In this document: in pieces, positions 23,218 through 46,952 of the stretch
Layout of the letters: each line of letters begins with the position of its first letter
Numbering within the stretch: the stretch's first letter is position 1
Source of the DNA: Canna indica
Taxonomy: Eukaryota > Streptophyta > Magnoliopsida > Zingiberales > Cannaceae
Length of the DNA: 64,000 nucleotides
Direction: 5' to 3'
NCBI GenBank assembly: GCA_034359265.1
Contig: CP136891.1
Span: 51,848,501-51,912,500 of the forward strand
The notes under the pieces: model-generated
The model's input: the letters and a program-made list of their open reading frames with translations, nothing else
Database searches by the model: none
What the model was told of the DNA's origin: nothing
Made by a program: the position numbers and the translations under genes

Positions 23218-23628
23218 GCTCGGGTTAAATGTAAATTGGCCGATCTGAGCCTGATCAAATCAAAGATCGGTTTGGCTGCCGCCCCAACGGTGGAGACGTG
23301 TCAGTAGATAAGTCAAACCGTTGAAGTCCTAGTTTGCAAATAAGAATATTTAGTAGGCCAGCTCGCAAAAATAGAAGAAAGAAAATGAAGGAAAGGGAGT
23401 CGAGGGCGAGCAAAGGCGACCAGCGACCAGATCTTCTCCCCCCTTCGCCCTTTTCCCGACGCTAACCCTAACCCTCTCCAAGAATCCCCTCCCGATCTCC
23501 CCATTTCATGCTTCGATTCGACTAATTCCTGCTTCCTCCGTCGATCCTTCGCGGGATTCCATCCGTCTGATCGGTCGCCGTTCGCGAATCTTGAGGGGCG
23601 GGGCGAACTTTGCGCGCCGTCGCCAGCT
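23218..23628 (+). promoter_or_regulatory. PP2A promoter and 5' leader
   Basis: Only about 410 bp separate the LINE tail from the PP2A start codon. Visible motifs are GACGTGTC (about 23295, ACGT core), AACCGTTG (about 23316, MYB-like core) and a telo-box CTAACCCTAACCCT (about 23463). The telo-box sits in a pyrimidine-rich, GC-rich stretch that looks like a leader. No canonical TATA box was seen. The transcription start was not determined. Confidence 0.6.
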
Positions 23629-36420
<12,792 letters not shown>

Positions 36421-37404
36421 TGTTGATAACATTCACTTTGCCTATCTACATGCTTGTTCCATAGATGTGTTCTAGAAAAAGAGTTTTTGATAGTTGAGGA
36501 TATTTTCTTCATTCTTTTGTTTGAGCTCTTAGTTGCTTTGCTCCATTGATTCCAGGAAAGGTTCAACATGCTTAATTATGTATCCTTCTGTATTTGAAAA
36601 GAATGAGTAAGCATTAAGAAGCATGATTCTCTTGTTTCCAGTTCATACACACCTCTGTTTCAGAAAACACATGCTTGCACTTGTCTCATCATATGAGGGC
36701 TTTCCCTGTGTATGATATTATCTGTATGTATTATATCATGTCCGATTATATTTCTTCGCAACAATTTACTAACGCTTGAGATGTGCTACATGTGAATAAG
36801 TAGCATGTGTCAAACTCATGACTTGGTAAACCTTTTTCTACTCGTGCTGTTCGAATGCTTGTATGTCTATTATATCCTTGAATAATCTGCAATTTGTCCT
36901 TTGCTATAAATTAACTCGAATCTGTGTATTTGTTTTCACTTAATTCAATTCCTCCTAATTTAGAAATACCACTTTGAAAATAAAGTGCCATATAATTTGC
37001 AGACTAGTTTGTGAGACCAAATATTAAAAGAAAATTGAATTTGTCATGAATTGAGATTAAATATGGACCAAATTTGAATCAGATCTCTTAATTCAATTTA
37101 CGTGCATCAAATTTGGGTTTTTTATTGATATGTTTGATGCTAGATTAGCCATATGCATGCTGCTGTCCATTTGTTTTAAAATTATTATGTGAGAGCACCT
37201 AAGGTATGGTGGAGCAAAAAAGATTTAGGATAAATAATATTAGGATTATATATTATACACTTTTTTGTCACGTGAGTTGATGACTTTTATTTTAGATAAA
37301 ATTAGTTAAATTTTAATTTTTAACAATTAAAACATAATTAGTTAATTTTTTAATTTAAATTATTAATTAAAATTAGAATATTTAAAAATTAGGATAGAAG
37401 AATT
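36421..37404 (+). other. PP2A 3' UTR and downstream flank
   Basis: There is no further coding region. The only AATAAA near the gene is at 36979-36984, rather far from the stop, so polyadenylation may use one of the near-upstream A/T-rich elements before it. Beyond about 37200 the sequence becomes AT-rich repeat flank. Confidence 0.5.
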
Positions 37405-37410
37405 ATTTAT

Positions 37411-37985
37411 TTAGGGCCTGTTTGATACCCGGTATAAGTCTCATGTATTGTATTAGAATAATATTACTCAGTGTTTGTGAAAGGTATTAACTAATATCTG
37501 CACTAAAAATAGTACCTCATAAGTTATCATAAGCTGTATTAGTAATACACTCGCAAAGTTCTTCATTAGCTTATATTAGAATTTTTAATATTTTGGATAC
37601 TCATTTTACCCCTGATCAAAAATTAAAAAATAATTAAAAATATTTTTTTTTTTGAATTTATGAAATTTTTTTAATGATAAATTATATGACATGGTATGAT
37701 ATGGTATGACATGGTATGATATGGTATGATATGATATCGTATGGTATCGTATCGTATAGTATGATATGCTATGATATCATATGGTATGGTATCGCATTGT
37801 ATGATGTGGTATCGTATGGTATGTTATGGTATGGTATGGTATAATATCATATCGAATCGTAATTGTATTGTATTGTACATGTTAATCAATACAGACTAGT
37901 ACTACTATAGAGGCTAGTATATATGTGCATCAAACACTATATAATAATAGTAGAATATAGACTAGTACTATACATGCTAGAGGTG
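37411..37985. repeat. MITE-like unit with (ATGGT/ATGAT)n pentamers
   Basis: It starts GGCCTGTTTGATACCC and has GTGCATCAAACAC near the other end (about 37926), i.e. inverted TGTTTGATRC-type ends. A long pentanucleotide array (ATGGTATGAT variants) occupies 37688-37860. The right portion with GACTAGTAC and ATAATAATAG is shared with the palindrome at 50266-50480. Confidence 0.55.
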
Positions 37986-38082
37986 GTTTTGTGCTAAAAT
38001 AATTTAATTTTGATGAAAACAAGAAGAGATGCTAATGTAATAAAAGTAAATTAGAAGGAACGACAATATGACTTACTTAAAA

Positions 38083-38915
38083 TTGTGCATGTCTATTTAT
38101 CGTATGTCTCGTTATATTTACATGCGCTAGTATATACTGACCGTATGTGTACTTATAATATATAAGGTAATTAATTATTTCAATTCTTAAATTAATAGAT
38201 TCTCATTCAATGAAATGATCTACTTTTACATTTATTGGAAACCAATAACATTATTATTATTATTTTTTCAAAAGAAAACTGAGCTCAAAGATAGATCACT
38301 CATCACTCATATGAAAGGGTAAAAGAAGCATAGGGCGATCTGCCGTAACTTCCTCAATAAGGATATATTTTTCCGGTCTCAACTCTTTTATTAACTTTAA
38401 TATTAGAACTCACAGAGTTTGCTTTCGAACGAACTACTTCTCTTCCTTCACTTATACTGTTACCTCCACCTGGATCCCTATCTTCTAAAAGTTCTACCAT
38501 ATTTCCATTACAATTTGTTACAGCTTCAGCTTTCTTCCTACTCCTCTTTGACCATAGCATTTTGTATTCATATCTAAGTAGACTAAAAAACTTTCATTGC
38601 TGCTCAAATCAATATCTGTGACCTTCGTTTCATCCTCTTCACTGTCCCAGACTTCTTCAATCCCTTTGTGCAATCCCAATTTAGCTGCTACATGAGCCAC
38701 CTGATCTAAATTCCTACTGATATAACACCATTGAAATATCTTCAGCTCTTTTCCCAAGGAAATAATATTCTATACTAAACTCAGTAATTCCCATGGTATC
38801 TCCTGTAAATCATTTAGTGCATTTTTAAAATCTGAATATACTTTCATCTTACTAAGCCTTTTCTTCCTCACATTATCTAACCCATACCATATCGAAACCA
38901 ATTCAGCTTTCAAAG
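38083..38915 (-). pseudogene. RNase H-like module, arm A, downstream part
   Basis: The minus-strand frame 38757-38518 begins KELKIFQWCYISRNLDQVAH, typical of the end of an RNase H domain (RVT_3 type). An acidic tail (EEVWDSEEDETK) and a Lys/Arg stretch follow in another frame (38560-38354). The sequence is mirrored on the plus strand at 53045-54110. The 5' parts of this arm lie at 41897-41961, 48775-48792 and 50161-50265, separated by three later insertions. I cannot say which element or gene the module came from. Confidence 0.6.
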
Positions 38916-39904
38916 TGTAATGCCCAAAATTTAAATAATAATATTTTATTCTTGAGCGGATGATTGTGGGTCCTAGTTAGCGCCGATTGGCGGGAAGCTT
39001 CGGGATTAGACCTAAGTAAGTATTTAATGTAGAAAAATTAAGAAAAAATTTATTTGCCTTATCTCTGTGATTTAGCATGCTAGAATGATAGAGGGTTTCG
39101 AGGCGAATTTAGCGGTACAATCGGATCACGAATAGGAGTTAGAACGGATGAGTTATGAGGTGTTTAAGTCGAATAGCTTAGGTAGGGATATTTTGATCAT
39201 TTGGACCCAACCAATGTCAACAAATTAGACCCTGGGGTGTACGGCTAGGGGTTTTAGCCAGACGCCACCCGAGGCAAAAGCGAGAGAAGAGAGAGCCATC
39301 GGAGCCAAATTTTCGCAAGTTCGTCGGTGTCGATCATGAGAAGATCTTGTGCATCTTTTCCTTCCTTTTTCTCTTCGTCTGGTGAGTGGATTTAGGCTTT
39401 CTTTTCCCTAAATCTTGATTCATGTCACGGTCCCCATGTCTCGGGATTTTTTGTCGATTTTTGATGCATTTTTCTCGTATTGAATCGAAAATAAAATCGT
39501 CGTTTTTTCCTTTTATTGATTTATAAAAAAGTAGATTTTTTTTTAAAAATAATCCTTTTTCTCTCTTGGCCTTGTGCAACCGCCACCGGTGCGGCCACTG
39601 CCAGCCGGCGGTGGGTCAAGCCGGCGACGGCACCGCCGGCCGGGCCCTGGGCTAGACGATTACCTAACCCTTGGGGTCGTCGGCCTAGCCGCGATCTTTG
39701 GGGTCGTCACCATCGGACGACGGGGGACCTGGCGGGGACCCCATTTGGCCGGATCCTCGACGGTGAGCGGCGGCGGCTGGGGAAGGGGTGGCGTTGGCGG
39801 GATGGGTGGAGGAGGAGATGGATATGGTGACCTAGGTGGGGAGATGAAATGGAGGGTAGAATTGAATTGGTTGAGATGAAGGGCAAGGATTTGATCTTGT
39901 GTTG

Positions 39905-40230
39905 ATGGATGGCTGAGATTGCATCAGGTTAGATGTAAGGCTTAGATTGCATCATGTAGATGGAGGGCTGTGATTGCATCTGGTTAGATGTAAGGCTGTG
40001 ATTGCATCATGTAGATGAAGAGCTGTTATTGCATATGGTTAGATGTAAGACTGTGATTGCATTTGATTAGATGTAAGGCTTTGATTGCATCATGTAGATG
40101 GAGGGCCGTGATTGCATCTAGTTAGATGTAAGGCTGAGATTGCATCATGCTAAATATAGGGCTATGATTGCATCATATTCGATGGAAGACTGTGATTTGA
40201 TCCTGTTTAGATGAATGACTGAGATTTTAT
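39905..40230. repeat. Tandem repeat, about 28-bp unit, 11-12 copies, inside solo LTR
   Basis: Units follow GGCTGTGATTGCATCATGTA and alternate between GTAGATGGAG and GTTAGATGTAA endings, giving a higher-order period of about 55 bp. The copies diverge by a few bases each. Confidence 0.85.
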
Positions 40231-40772
40231 TACTGATTTATTGATTGTAACACTGTTATATTCGTTCGTAATAGTGATTTATTAAATAAATTTAAGGTAA
40301 TTCTTCTATTATTCTAAATAATTATTTGGAGGCCTTAAGGTTAGCAAAATTATTTATGTTATATATGAAATTTCACTTAATCGATATTCTAGATTCATTA
40401 AAGAGGTATGTTTCGTCATCAGACCTCTGAATTTTGAAGGCAGTAGGCGGCCGATGCCTCGTTTTGCGTGCCAAATTGAAAAATTATATTTTATTTGTTT
40501 TTGTGGTTCAATGTGAGATGATTTATCGATATAGTAGTTAATGAGGTAAATCTTATCCTAGATCAGTGATTCCTATGACGAGTTATTTTATCTTGTTGTT
40601 CCAGTCCATTAATTTACTATTGTAGTTCCTTTTTGCACTACTTTCATAGTACACATGCTTCTTTTCTTACAATGATTGGACGTGCTATAATTTTATTTCA
40701 TGATTATTTATTTATTTTGAGTATTCATGATTTATGAGCACTATTTCTACATATATATCTGTTTGTGATTGT

Positions 40773-41290
40773 GGACTGGGAAGCTCGTCAGCCGCCACAC
40801 TAATGACCGACTCTGGTGGCAAGAGCGGAAAGTACGCTGAGACATAGGTGATCAGCGCCTGACTCGTAAAACCGATAAGTCTTTGGATTATTGGACCGAC
40901 GGGTCCCTGGATATTGGACCGACGAGTCCCTGGACCGGGAAGCTCGTCAACACCGCCACACTAACGATCGACACGGGTGGCTTGTGTGGATGTTGGATGG
41001 TTATTGTTGATTTGTGGATATTATATTTATTTATTGTTAATTATTGGTTATTATATACATGTTTGGATGTATTTGTGATTGTGGACCGGGAAGCTCGTCA
41101 ACCGTCACACTAACGATCGACTCGGGTGGCTTGAGCGGGAAGTACGCCGAGATAGAGGTGATCAATCCTCGACTTGTAGACCGATTGGTCTCTGGATTAT
41201 TGGACCGACGAGTTCTTGGACATTGGACCAACGGGTCCCTGGACCAGGAAGCTCGTCATCACCGCCACACTAACAACCGACCCGGGTGGC
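40773..41290. repeat. Larger tandem repeat (about 310-bp period) inside solo LTR
   Basis: The block GGGAAGCTCGTCA...CCGCCACACTAAC recurs at about 40778, 40936, 41088 and 41245. The first and third copies share long flanks, including AAGTACGC(C/T)GAGA and GATTATTGGACCGACG. Confidence 0.8.
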
Positions 41291-41896
41291 TTGATTGGAT
41301 GGTTGGTTAATTACATGATGTTTAATTTCATTAAGATATTGGATATGTGTATTTTGGTTGTCATTTATACTTATGGATGGTTACACTTGATGAATGATAT
41401 TTCTCTTGTGATTGGATGATTATTGCTGACTCTTCCTCTCATTGTTCCTTATATTATATATATGTCATTTGATGTTTATGCATGATGACTATTTTGGTGG
41501 ATTGATGACTGATCTGCTCACTAAGTCCACGTGGACTTACCCCTCATTTTTTGATGTTTTTCAGCACCTGAGCAAGATCAGAGAGGTACTACGGTGCAGT
41601 AGCGCGGTTGGCGGCGGCGGGTCTTGTGACATGTAGACTTGATTATTTCCTTTTCACATTTTCCTTAGTTTGGAATGTCCTTTTTGAGACTTTAAAGTTT
41701 TGAAAATAAATTGAACATTGAACATTTGTTTAATTAGTGGTTGGGTTTGTTTTAGGATTTGATGTTTTCCTTTAAGTTTTAAATGTCAAAATATTTGGGT
41801 TCATTACTTATTTTTGTATAGTTCATTTCGGGGTTAGGCTTCGGGGTACCCGGCGTACCCTGACCGGTCATACCAGATTTGGGGAGTGACACAAAG

Positions 41897-41961
41897 GACT
41901 ACCAACAATTGTAGTGCCAACTCCTACACACCTCCAGATTCCTTTCTTTGCCATCATAAAA
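41897..41961 (-). pseudogene. RNase H-like module, arm A, short middle segment
   Basis: This 65-bp segment is the inverted counterpart of about 53219-53285 in arm B (GGAGGTGTGTAGGAGTTGGC and its complement). It sits between the solo LTR and the Gypsy element, which shows that both inserted into the same pre-existing module. The TAAAA at its right end is the Gypsy target duplication. Confidence 0.7.
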
Positions 41962-42706
41962 TGTCACTCCCCAACCCAGGGTCACGTGATCGGCCAGGGT
42001 ATATGTGCCTATACCCCACAGCCTAAACCATGCACATGTCAACTCAACAATAAAAGATAGCAGAAATAAATAAATAAATTTTATGTCAAATGGAAAACTA
42101 GACAGAATTCATTATAAGTAAGTTTAGCAAAAGTACAAAGTGCGAAAATAATAAATCAAGTCCAATAGACCACCAACAATGAAATCCGAAATAAATGACA
42201 TAAACGTCCCCAAGCGACTACAACTCCGAAATGCCAAAACACAGTGCATGACAAACTACTACAGACTCGACTACGAACCCTAACTAAGACTACTATGAGA
42301 TCAATGTAGCTCCTACCTCACCGGTCAGGCTCTGCAAAACAAAAACAAAACAACGACAACGGGTGAGTTCAAAAGAGCTCAGTGAGCGATTCTACCAACC
42401 CCCACGAAAGATCAAATACAAATATGATGCATAAGCAAAGCTTATTCTATGAGGCCAAATCGGAACAATCGGAATTTCCCCATCCAAACTTGTTCCACAG
42501 GTTGAGAATTAGCCATCCAACCTTCTGGGCCTAGCCCGCAATCTGGCTCCTCAACGAGCGTCTCCGCCATTCATAAAGGTATGACACAATAAGACCAAAG
42601 TCAAGTCTCTCATACGGTATCTTAGGGGTGTCAACCTTATTGGGAAGCGTCTCAACACTCCAATACCCGATCCCAACTCCTAGACCCGTAATGTCATAAA
42701 CTCGTG
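41962..42706 (-). repeat. 3' LTR remnant of Gypsy element
   Basis: It matches the 5' LTR from the TGTCAC end through GACCCGTAATGTCATAAAC. About 370 bp (corresponding to about 47425-47800) are missing, and the U3 half is absent. Past 42706 the sequence no longer matches the 5' LTR. Confidence 0.85.
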
Positions 42707-43389
42707 AGGTTTTATTTCATGCATAATTTTATTTGTTGGTTCATAACAGATTATGCTGACCCCTTGCTCAATTTTAATTATGCAATTAAAATTTAGATCA
42801 CTAAGATTAGGGTTTTGTTATAGTTTACTGTTGTGCTCGATACTGATGTATCTAACCCGAATCTGGTTTTCAGAGTTTGTCCTATGTTTCCAAATTATAT
42901 TTTCTGGTCGAAACGATAGGTTACACGACTATGTTCAGAGAAATACACATACCACAACAAGTATTTTAACAACAGCACAGAATCATCATCTCATCATGAA
43001 ATTTCAGCAACTCTTAATTTATCAACATAGCATGAAAATAAATCCGAAATTAATAGAAATTAGATCCTTAATTATCATTAAAACATAATACTAATCTTGA
43101 GATAAATTTCTCAAATTTTAAGCTTATTAAACAAGACTAACTAGTATCAACAACACCTTAATTAAGAAACAAACATCATGATCAAGAATCCTTCTTCAAG
43201 AGCCTTTATGGCATCAATATCAAGATCTTAATTTTATAAACATGATTTCTATCCAAAAATCACATATTAATTACAAGGTATGCTTGAACATGTAGGAACT
43301 CAATCTAATAAGCAATTTAAGGCATGGATCTCAGGAACACCAAAAATTCTCTTAGGCATGGATCTCAAGCCACCTCTAGCACCTGCCGG
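42707..43389. other. Unassigned segment replacing integrase, PPT and LTR U3
   Basis: This AT-rich stretch lies where integrase, the PPT and the start of the 3' LTR should be. It does not resemble the 5' LTR or the integrase of the sister element. The frame 42753-43088 has no recognisable motif. It could be filler DNA, a small insertion, or sequence from a different Gypsy LTR (GGCATGGATCTCA is duplicated at 43322 and 43355). Confidence 0.5.
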
Positions 43390-44236
43390 TGAACCTCGGC
43401 CATACCTGGCACCACTATCCTGTTCTTAAATCTTAAAACGCCCTCCAAGTCAATACCGAAACTATTATCGACATTACCTTTCTTGGCCAGATCCTTAGTG
43501 AGAGCACAGAAAGCATCATTCTCATGCGCTGCTCGCAACATATTAATGAACGTGGACTGCCCTCAGGTGAGCCACCGGTCCACCTGAAGCTGACACTGAC
43601 AAGACTGCCCCGCCATCCAAATACATGGACAAATCCTGAGCCAACGGCCTCCTTCGAATTGCCAAATGCGTCGGACTTCCCATAGACTTCCTGCTTAAAG
43701 TATCATCTACCACATTAGCCTTCCCCGGATGGTACATGATCGTGCAGTCATAGTCCTTCAATAGCTCAAGCCATCTTTTCTGCCTTAGGTTCAACTCCTT
43801 TTGAGTGAGCAAATACTGGAGGCTCTTATGATCAGTGTATATCTCACAAGCCTCGCCATAAAGGTAGTGACGCCACAACTTCAATGCGAACACCACTGCT
43901 GACAGCTCAAGGTCATGAGTTGGGTAACTCTTCTCGTGAACTTTCAATTGCCTAGAGGCATAAGCTATCACCCTGCCATTCTTCATCAACACACAACCCA
44001 AGCAGACCTGAGAGTCATTACAGTAAACAACAAATCCTCCCGAGCCCGAGGGTCCTACTAGAACTGGTGCCGACGTCAAGCGGTCCTTGAGCTTCAGAAA
44101 GCTCTCCTCGCACTTACTATCCCATTTGAACTTGACCTTCTTCTGAGTCAGGCGGGTCAATGGCGTTGCGATCCTGGAGAAATTCTCCATAAACTTTTTA
44201 TAATAACCTACCAACCTCAGAAAACTGCGGATCTCA
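43390..44236 (-). pseudogene. Gypsy RNase H (with start of the connection to integrase)
   Basis: The frame 44214-43543 shows [36 protein letters not shown] and [20 protein letters not shown], the RNase H signature of Tekay-like elements, then [15 protein letters not shown]. After a frame change the text [10 protein letters not shown] (about 43510) marks the linker before the integrase zinc site, where the element breaks off. The sister element has YCDVSQ where this one has YCNDSQ. Confidence 0.88.
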
Positions 44237-45127
44237 GTGACATTAGTCGGCCTCTTCTATCTTTGCGAGGTCCAACTTTACCCCTTCCCTAGACACCACA
44301 TGGCCAAGGAACCCCACACTCTCCAGCCAGAACTCGCACTTGGAGAATTTGGCATACAAGCGGTGCTCTCAAAGAGTCTCTACAACTATCTGCAAGTGCT
44401 CAGCATGCTCCTCTCTGCTCCTGGAATATATCAAGATATCATCAATGAACACTATCATAAATTTATCCAAGTATTCCCTGAACACTCGGTTCATCAGGTC
44501 CATAATTGCTGTAGGTGCATTAGTTAGCCCGAAGGACATCACTAGGAACTCAAAGTGCCCATACCTCGACCTCAAAGCAGTCTTAGGGACGTCATTATCC
44601 CGGATCCTCAACTAATGGTACCCTGACCGTAGGTCAATCTTAGAAAACCACTAAGCCCCCTGAAGCTGATCAAATAAATCATCGATCCTGGGCAGCGGGT
44701 ACCGATTCTTCACCGTTACCTTGTTAAGATGCCGATAATCAATGCACATCTGTATGGACCCATCTTTCCTTTTCACAAAGATCACTGGAGCACCCCAAGG
44801 CGAAACACTTGGGTGAATGAAGCCCAACTCAAGCAGCTGTTGCAACTAGGATTTCAACTCCCTCAACTCAGCTGGTGCCATCCGATACGGCGGAATGGAG
44901 ACCGGCTTCACCCCTGGCTGCAAGTCAATGCAGAACTCGATCTCTCTTTCTGTAGGCAACCCTGGCAACTCCTCTGGGAACACATCAGAGAACCCGCATA
45001 CCATAGGTGTTCCCCCGATGTCACTAGCCACACCTCCATCTCCCTCCACCACAGACACAAAGGCCAAGAAGGACTGGCATCCACCCAAACGTAGCTTCCG
45101 AGCCTTGAGAGCTGAAATTTCCATCAA
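44237..45127 (-). pseudogene. Gypsy reverse transcriptase
   Basis: The segments contain [16 protein letters not shown] (45127-44846), then after a [23 protein letters not shown] and [20 protein letters not shown] (44845-44651). After another TAG come [31 protein letters not shown] and the catalytic FIDDILIYS (about 44440). Two in-frame stops and one frame change disable it. Confidence 0.92.
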
Positions 45128-45148
45128 CGGCTCTCCCCTTCCCTCACC

Positions 45149-45590
45149 CTAGAAGGTAAACTGGGGCAATCCGGGCTTACTGAAGGTCACAGTATTAGCC
45201 CTGCAATCGACTGAGGTGAAATGGTCCGCCAACCAATCGATGCCCAAAATTACATCAAGCTCCAACATCGGCAGGAGTGTCAATTCGGCCATCAACACAT
45301 GCTCATAAATGACAACCTCGCAGCCCCGAAAGACTATCTCTACCATCACAGAAATGGCCATAGGCGTAGAGATCACAAGAGGCAAATCAAGCATAGAAGG
45401 TTTCCCTGACAACTTAGCATTAGACAAAGTGGACACAAAAGAGTGCGTAGCACCCGGATCAAACAAGACATATGCAATAGCGGAACCAATAGTAAGGTTA
45501 CCTGACACTACTGCCCTAGATGTCTCAGCACCCTCTTGGTTCATAGCAAACACCCGTGTAGTGGGCCTCTCTGAACCACCAGCTCGCTGG
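45149..45590 (-). pseudogene. Gypsy aspartic protease
   Basis: The frame 45553-45149 contains YVLFDPGATHSFVS and later ELDVILGIDWLADH, the usual two landmarks of plant Gypsy protease. The catalytic triplet reads Asp-Pro-Gly instead of Asp-Ser/Thr-Gly, as also in the element at 62191-62664. It ends in TAG followed by the RT part. Confidence 0.88.
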
Positions 45591-45636
45591 CCTCTTCCCT
45601 AAGTCTGACCCCTTTGAGCTACGAAATCCACTAACA

Positions 45637-46660
45637 TCAGTGCCTTTCCTCTAGTCTGATCAGGCTGTTGATTGCCCTTGCTAGGACAATCCTTTTTGTA
45701 ATGCCTAGTTTGCCCATAGCTGAAACATACCTCTGCACGTCCCCAGTAAGTCCCCCAGTGCTTTCTGTTACATCGGTTACATTGCTGCGGCCCAGGTCTC
45801 CGCTATGAACTTCTAGATGACACCCTTGGTCCTGGACCCCTGGAACTGTTATGGCCTCCGCCCTACTGCGGATCCGCTGTCTTGAAAGTCCCCTCTGAGT
45901 GAGCTGACCGACCCCCCGTAGGCTGGGGCTGAAACTTTTTCTTTTGGGGACCATCATGCCTGTTTGCCCGTACCAGTGCCTCCTTTCAGAGTGCCTCATC
46001 TATAACCCGAGCAAATGAAGTGTCCTCGGTGTAATGGATCAGCCTGGCGATTTGTAGCCTCAACCCCTCGACAAACCTCTTGACCCTGGCAGTCTTTGTG
46101 GCTATCAAGGTGGGATGGTACTTCGAGAGTCTAGTGAACTTCATCTCATAATCGGTCACCGACATACTGCTAGTCTGACGCAGTAGCTCGAACTCTTTCG
46201 CCCGCCTGTCCCGGACGCTCATCGTCATGTATTTCTCCACCATAGCAGCTCTAAACTCCTCCCAGGTAGGGGGTGGTGCATCTGCTGCTCTACGATCCTT
46301 CCAGGTGTGAACCAATCCTTGGAAAGACCTCTCAGCTGTAATCTGATCAGTCGAGTGATCGTCTCAGAAGAACAACTAATTAAGCTCCCTATACAGCTCA
46401 TAGCAATCTCCCAGGAAATTGATGACCTCCACCCGCTGATATGTCGCTGTATACTCCAGCAGCCTGAATGCAACAAAATTTGCATATGAAGGTGCCCTGG
46501 GGGCTCTAACCACCGGTGCCACTGGCTGGACCACCTCTGGTTCTGCGGGTGCTTCCGATACCGATTGTGGCTGCTGCCTTAGCTCCTGCTCCCTATGGAG
46601 CGCCTCAGTCAGCTCAGCCACTCGGGCCTGCAACTGAACAACCATGGGATCCTGTCCCAC
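45637..46660 (-). pseudogene. Gypsy gag with altered zinc knuckle
   Basis: From 46660: a Gln/Glu-rich coiled segment, then APSYANFVAFRLLEYTATYQ. After a frame change come PPPTWEEFRAAMVEKYMTMS, RDRRAKEFELLRQ and FVEGLRLQIARLIHYTED (46315-45986). The knuckle near 45725 reads C-F-S-Y...H...C, so the second cysteine is Tyr. The sister element keeps the cysteine. It is non-functional. Confidence 0.88.
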
Positions 46661-46936
46661 ATCCTCTCGGGCCTACGATGATCTCCCTGACCCCGGCCCC
46701 AGCCTCGGCGCTTAGTGGAGTTGCTATCAAAGGCCTCCATCAATTTGGAATCACCAGAAAGAAAATATCAAAATTAGACAATTTAATTCATCTTAAGTCG
46801 TTAAGTAATTAAACCACAAGTCGCACTGAGGTACAGACTTAGCCCATTGATCTCATAACATACCCCTACCGTATACTGACACGCTAGCAATGCCCTATAT
46901 GGTGACAACTCTAGGTCGTAGTCAGACCGAACCACA

Positions 46937-46949
46937 TGCTCTGATACCA
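46937..46949 (-). other. Primer binding site (initiator Met tRNA), minus strand
   Basis: On the minus strand TGGTATCAGAGCA starts three bases after the 5' LTR end (46953). Confidence 0.9.
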
Positions 46950-46952
46950 CAT

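Larger units (their letters stand above)
38916..41891 (+). repeat. Solo LTR (about 3 kb) of a Gypsy (Tekay-like) family
   Basis: The unit begins TGTAATGCCC and ends GGGGAGTGACA and is flanked by CAAAG (38911-38915 and 41892-41896). It has no coding region. The end (CTTCGGGGTA..., GGTCA..., GGGGAGTGACA) resembles the other Gypsy LTR ends here (53039, 46953). It is unusually long because of internal tandem repeats (39905-40230 and 40773-41290). A GC-rich block at 39580-39850 looks like a promoter/leader. Confidence 0.88.

Noticed and set aside
39516..39879. GC-rich frames of about 100 residues in the solo LTR
   Set aside because: Low-complexity Gly/Arg/Pro frames inside an LTR that is delimited by a target duplication.
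39905..40230. CRISPR-like array
   Set aside because: The units are contiguous 28-bp tandem repeats without unique spacers, inside a plant LTR.
44237..45602. Plus-strand frames over the Gypsy pol region
   Set aside because: Antisense shadows of RT and protease, which have clear motifs on the minus strand.
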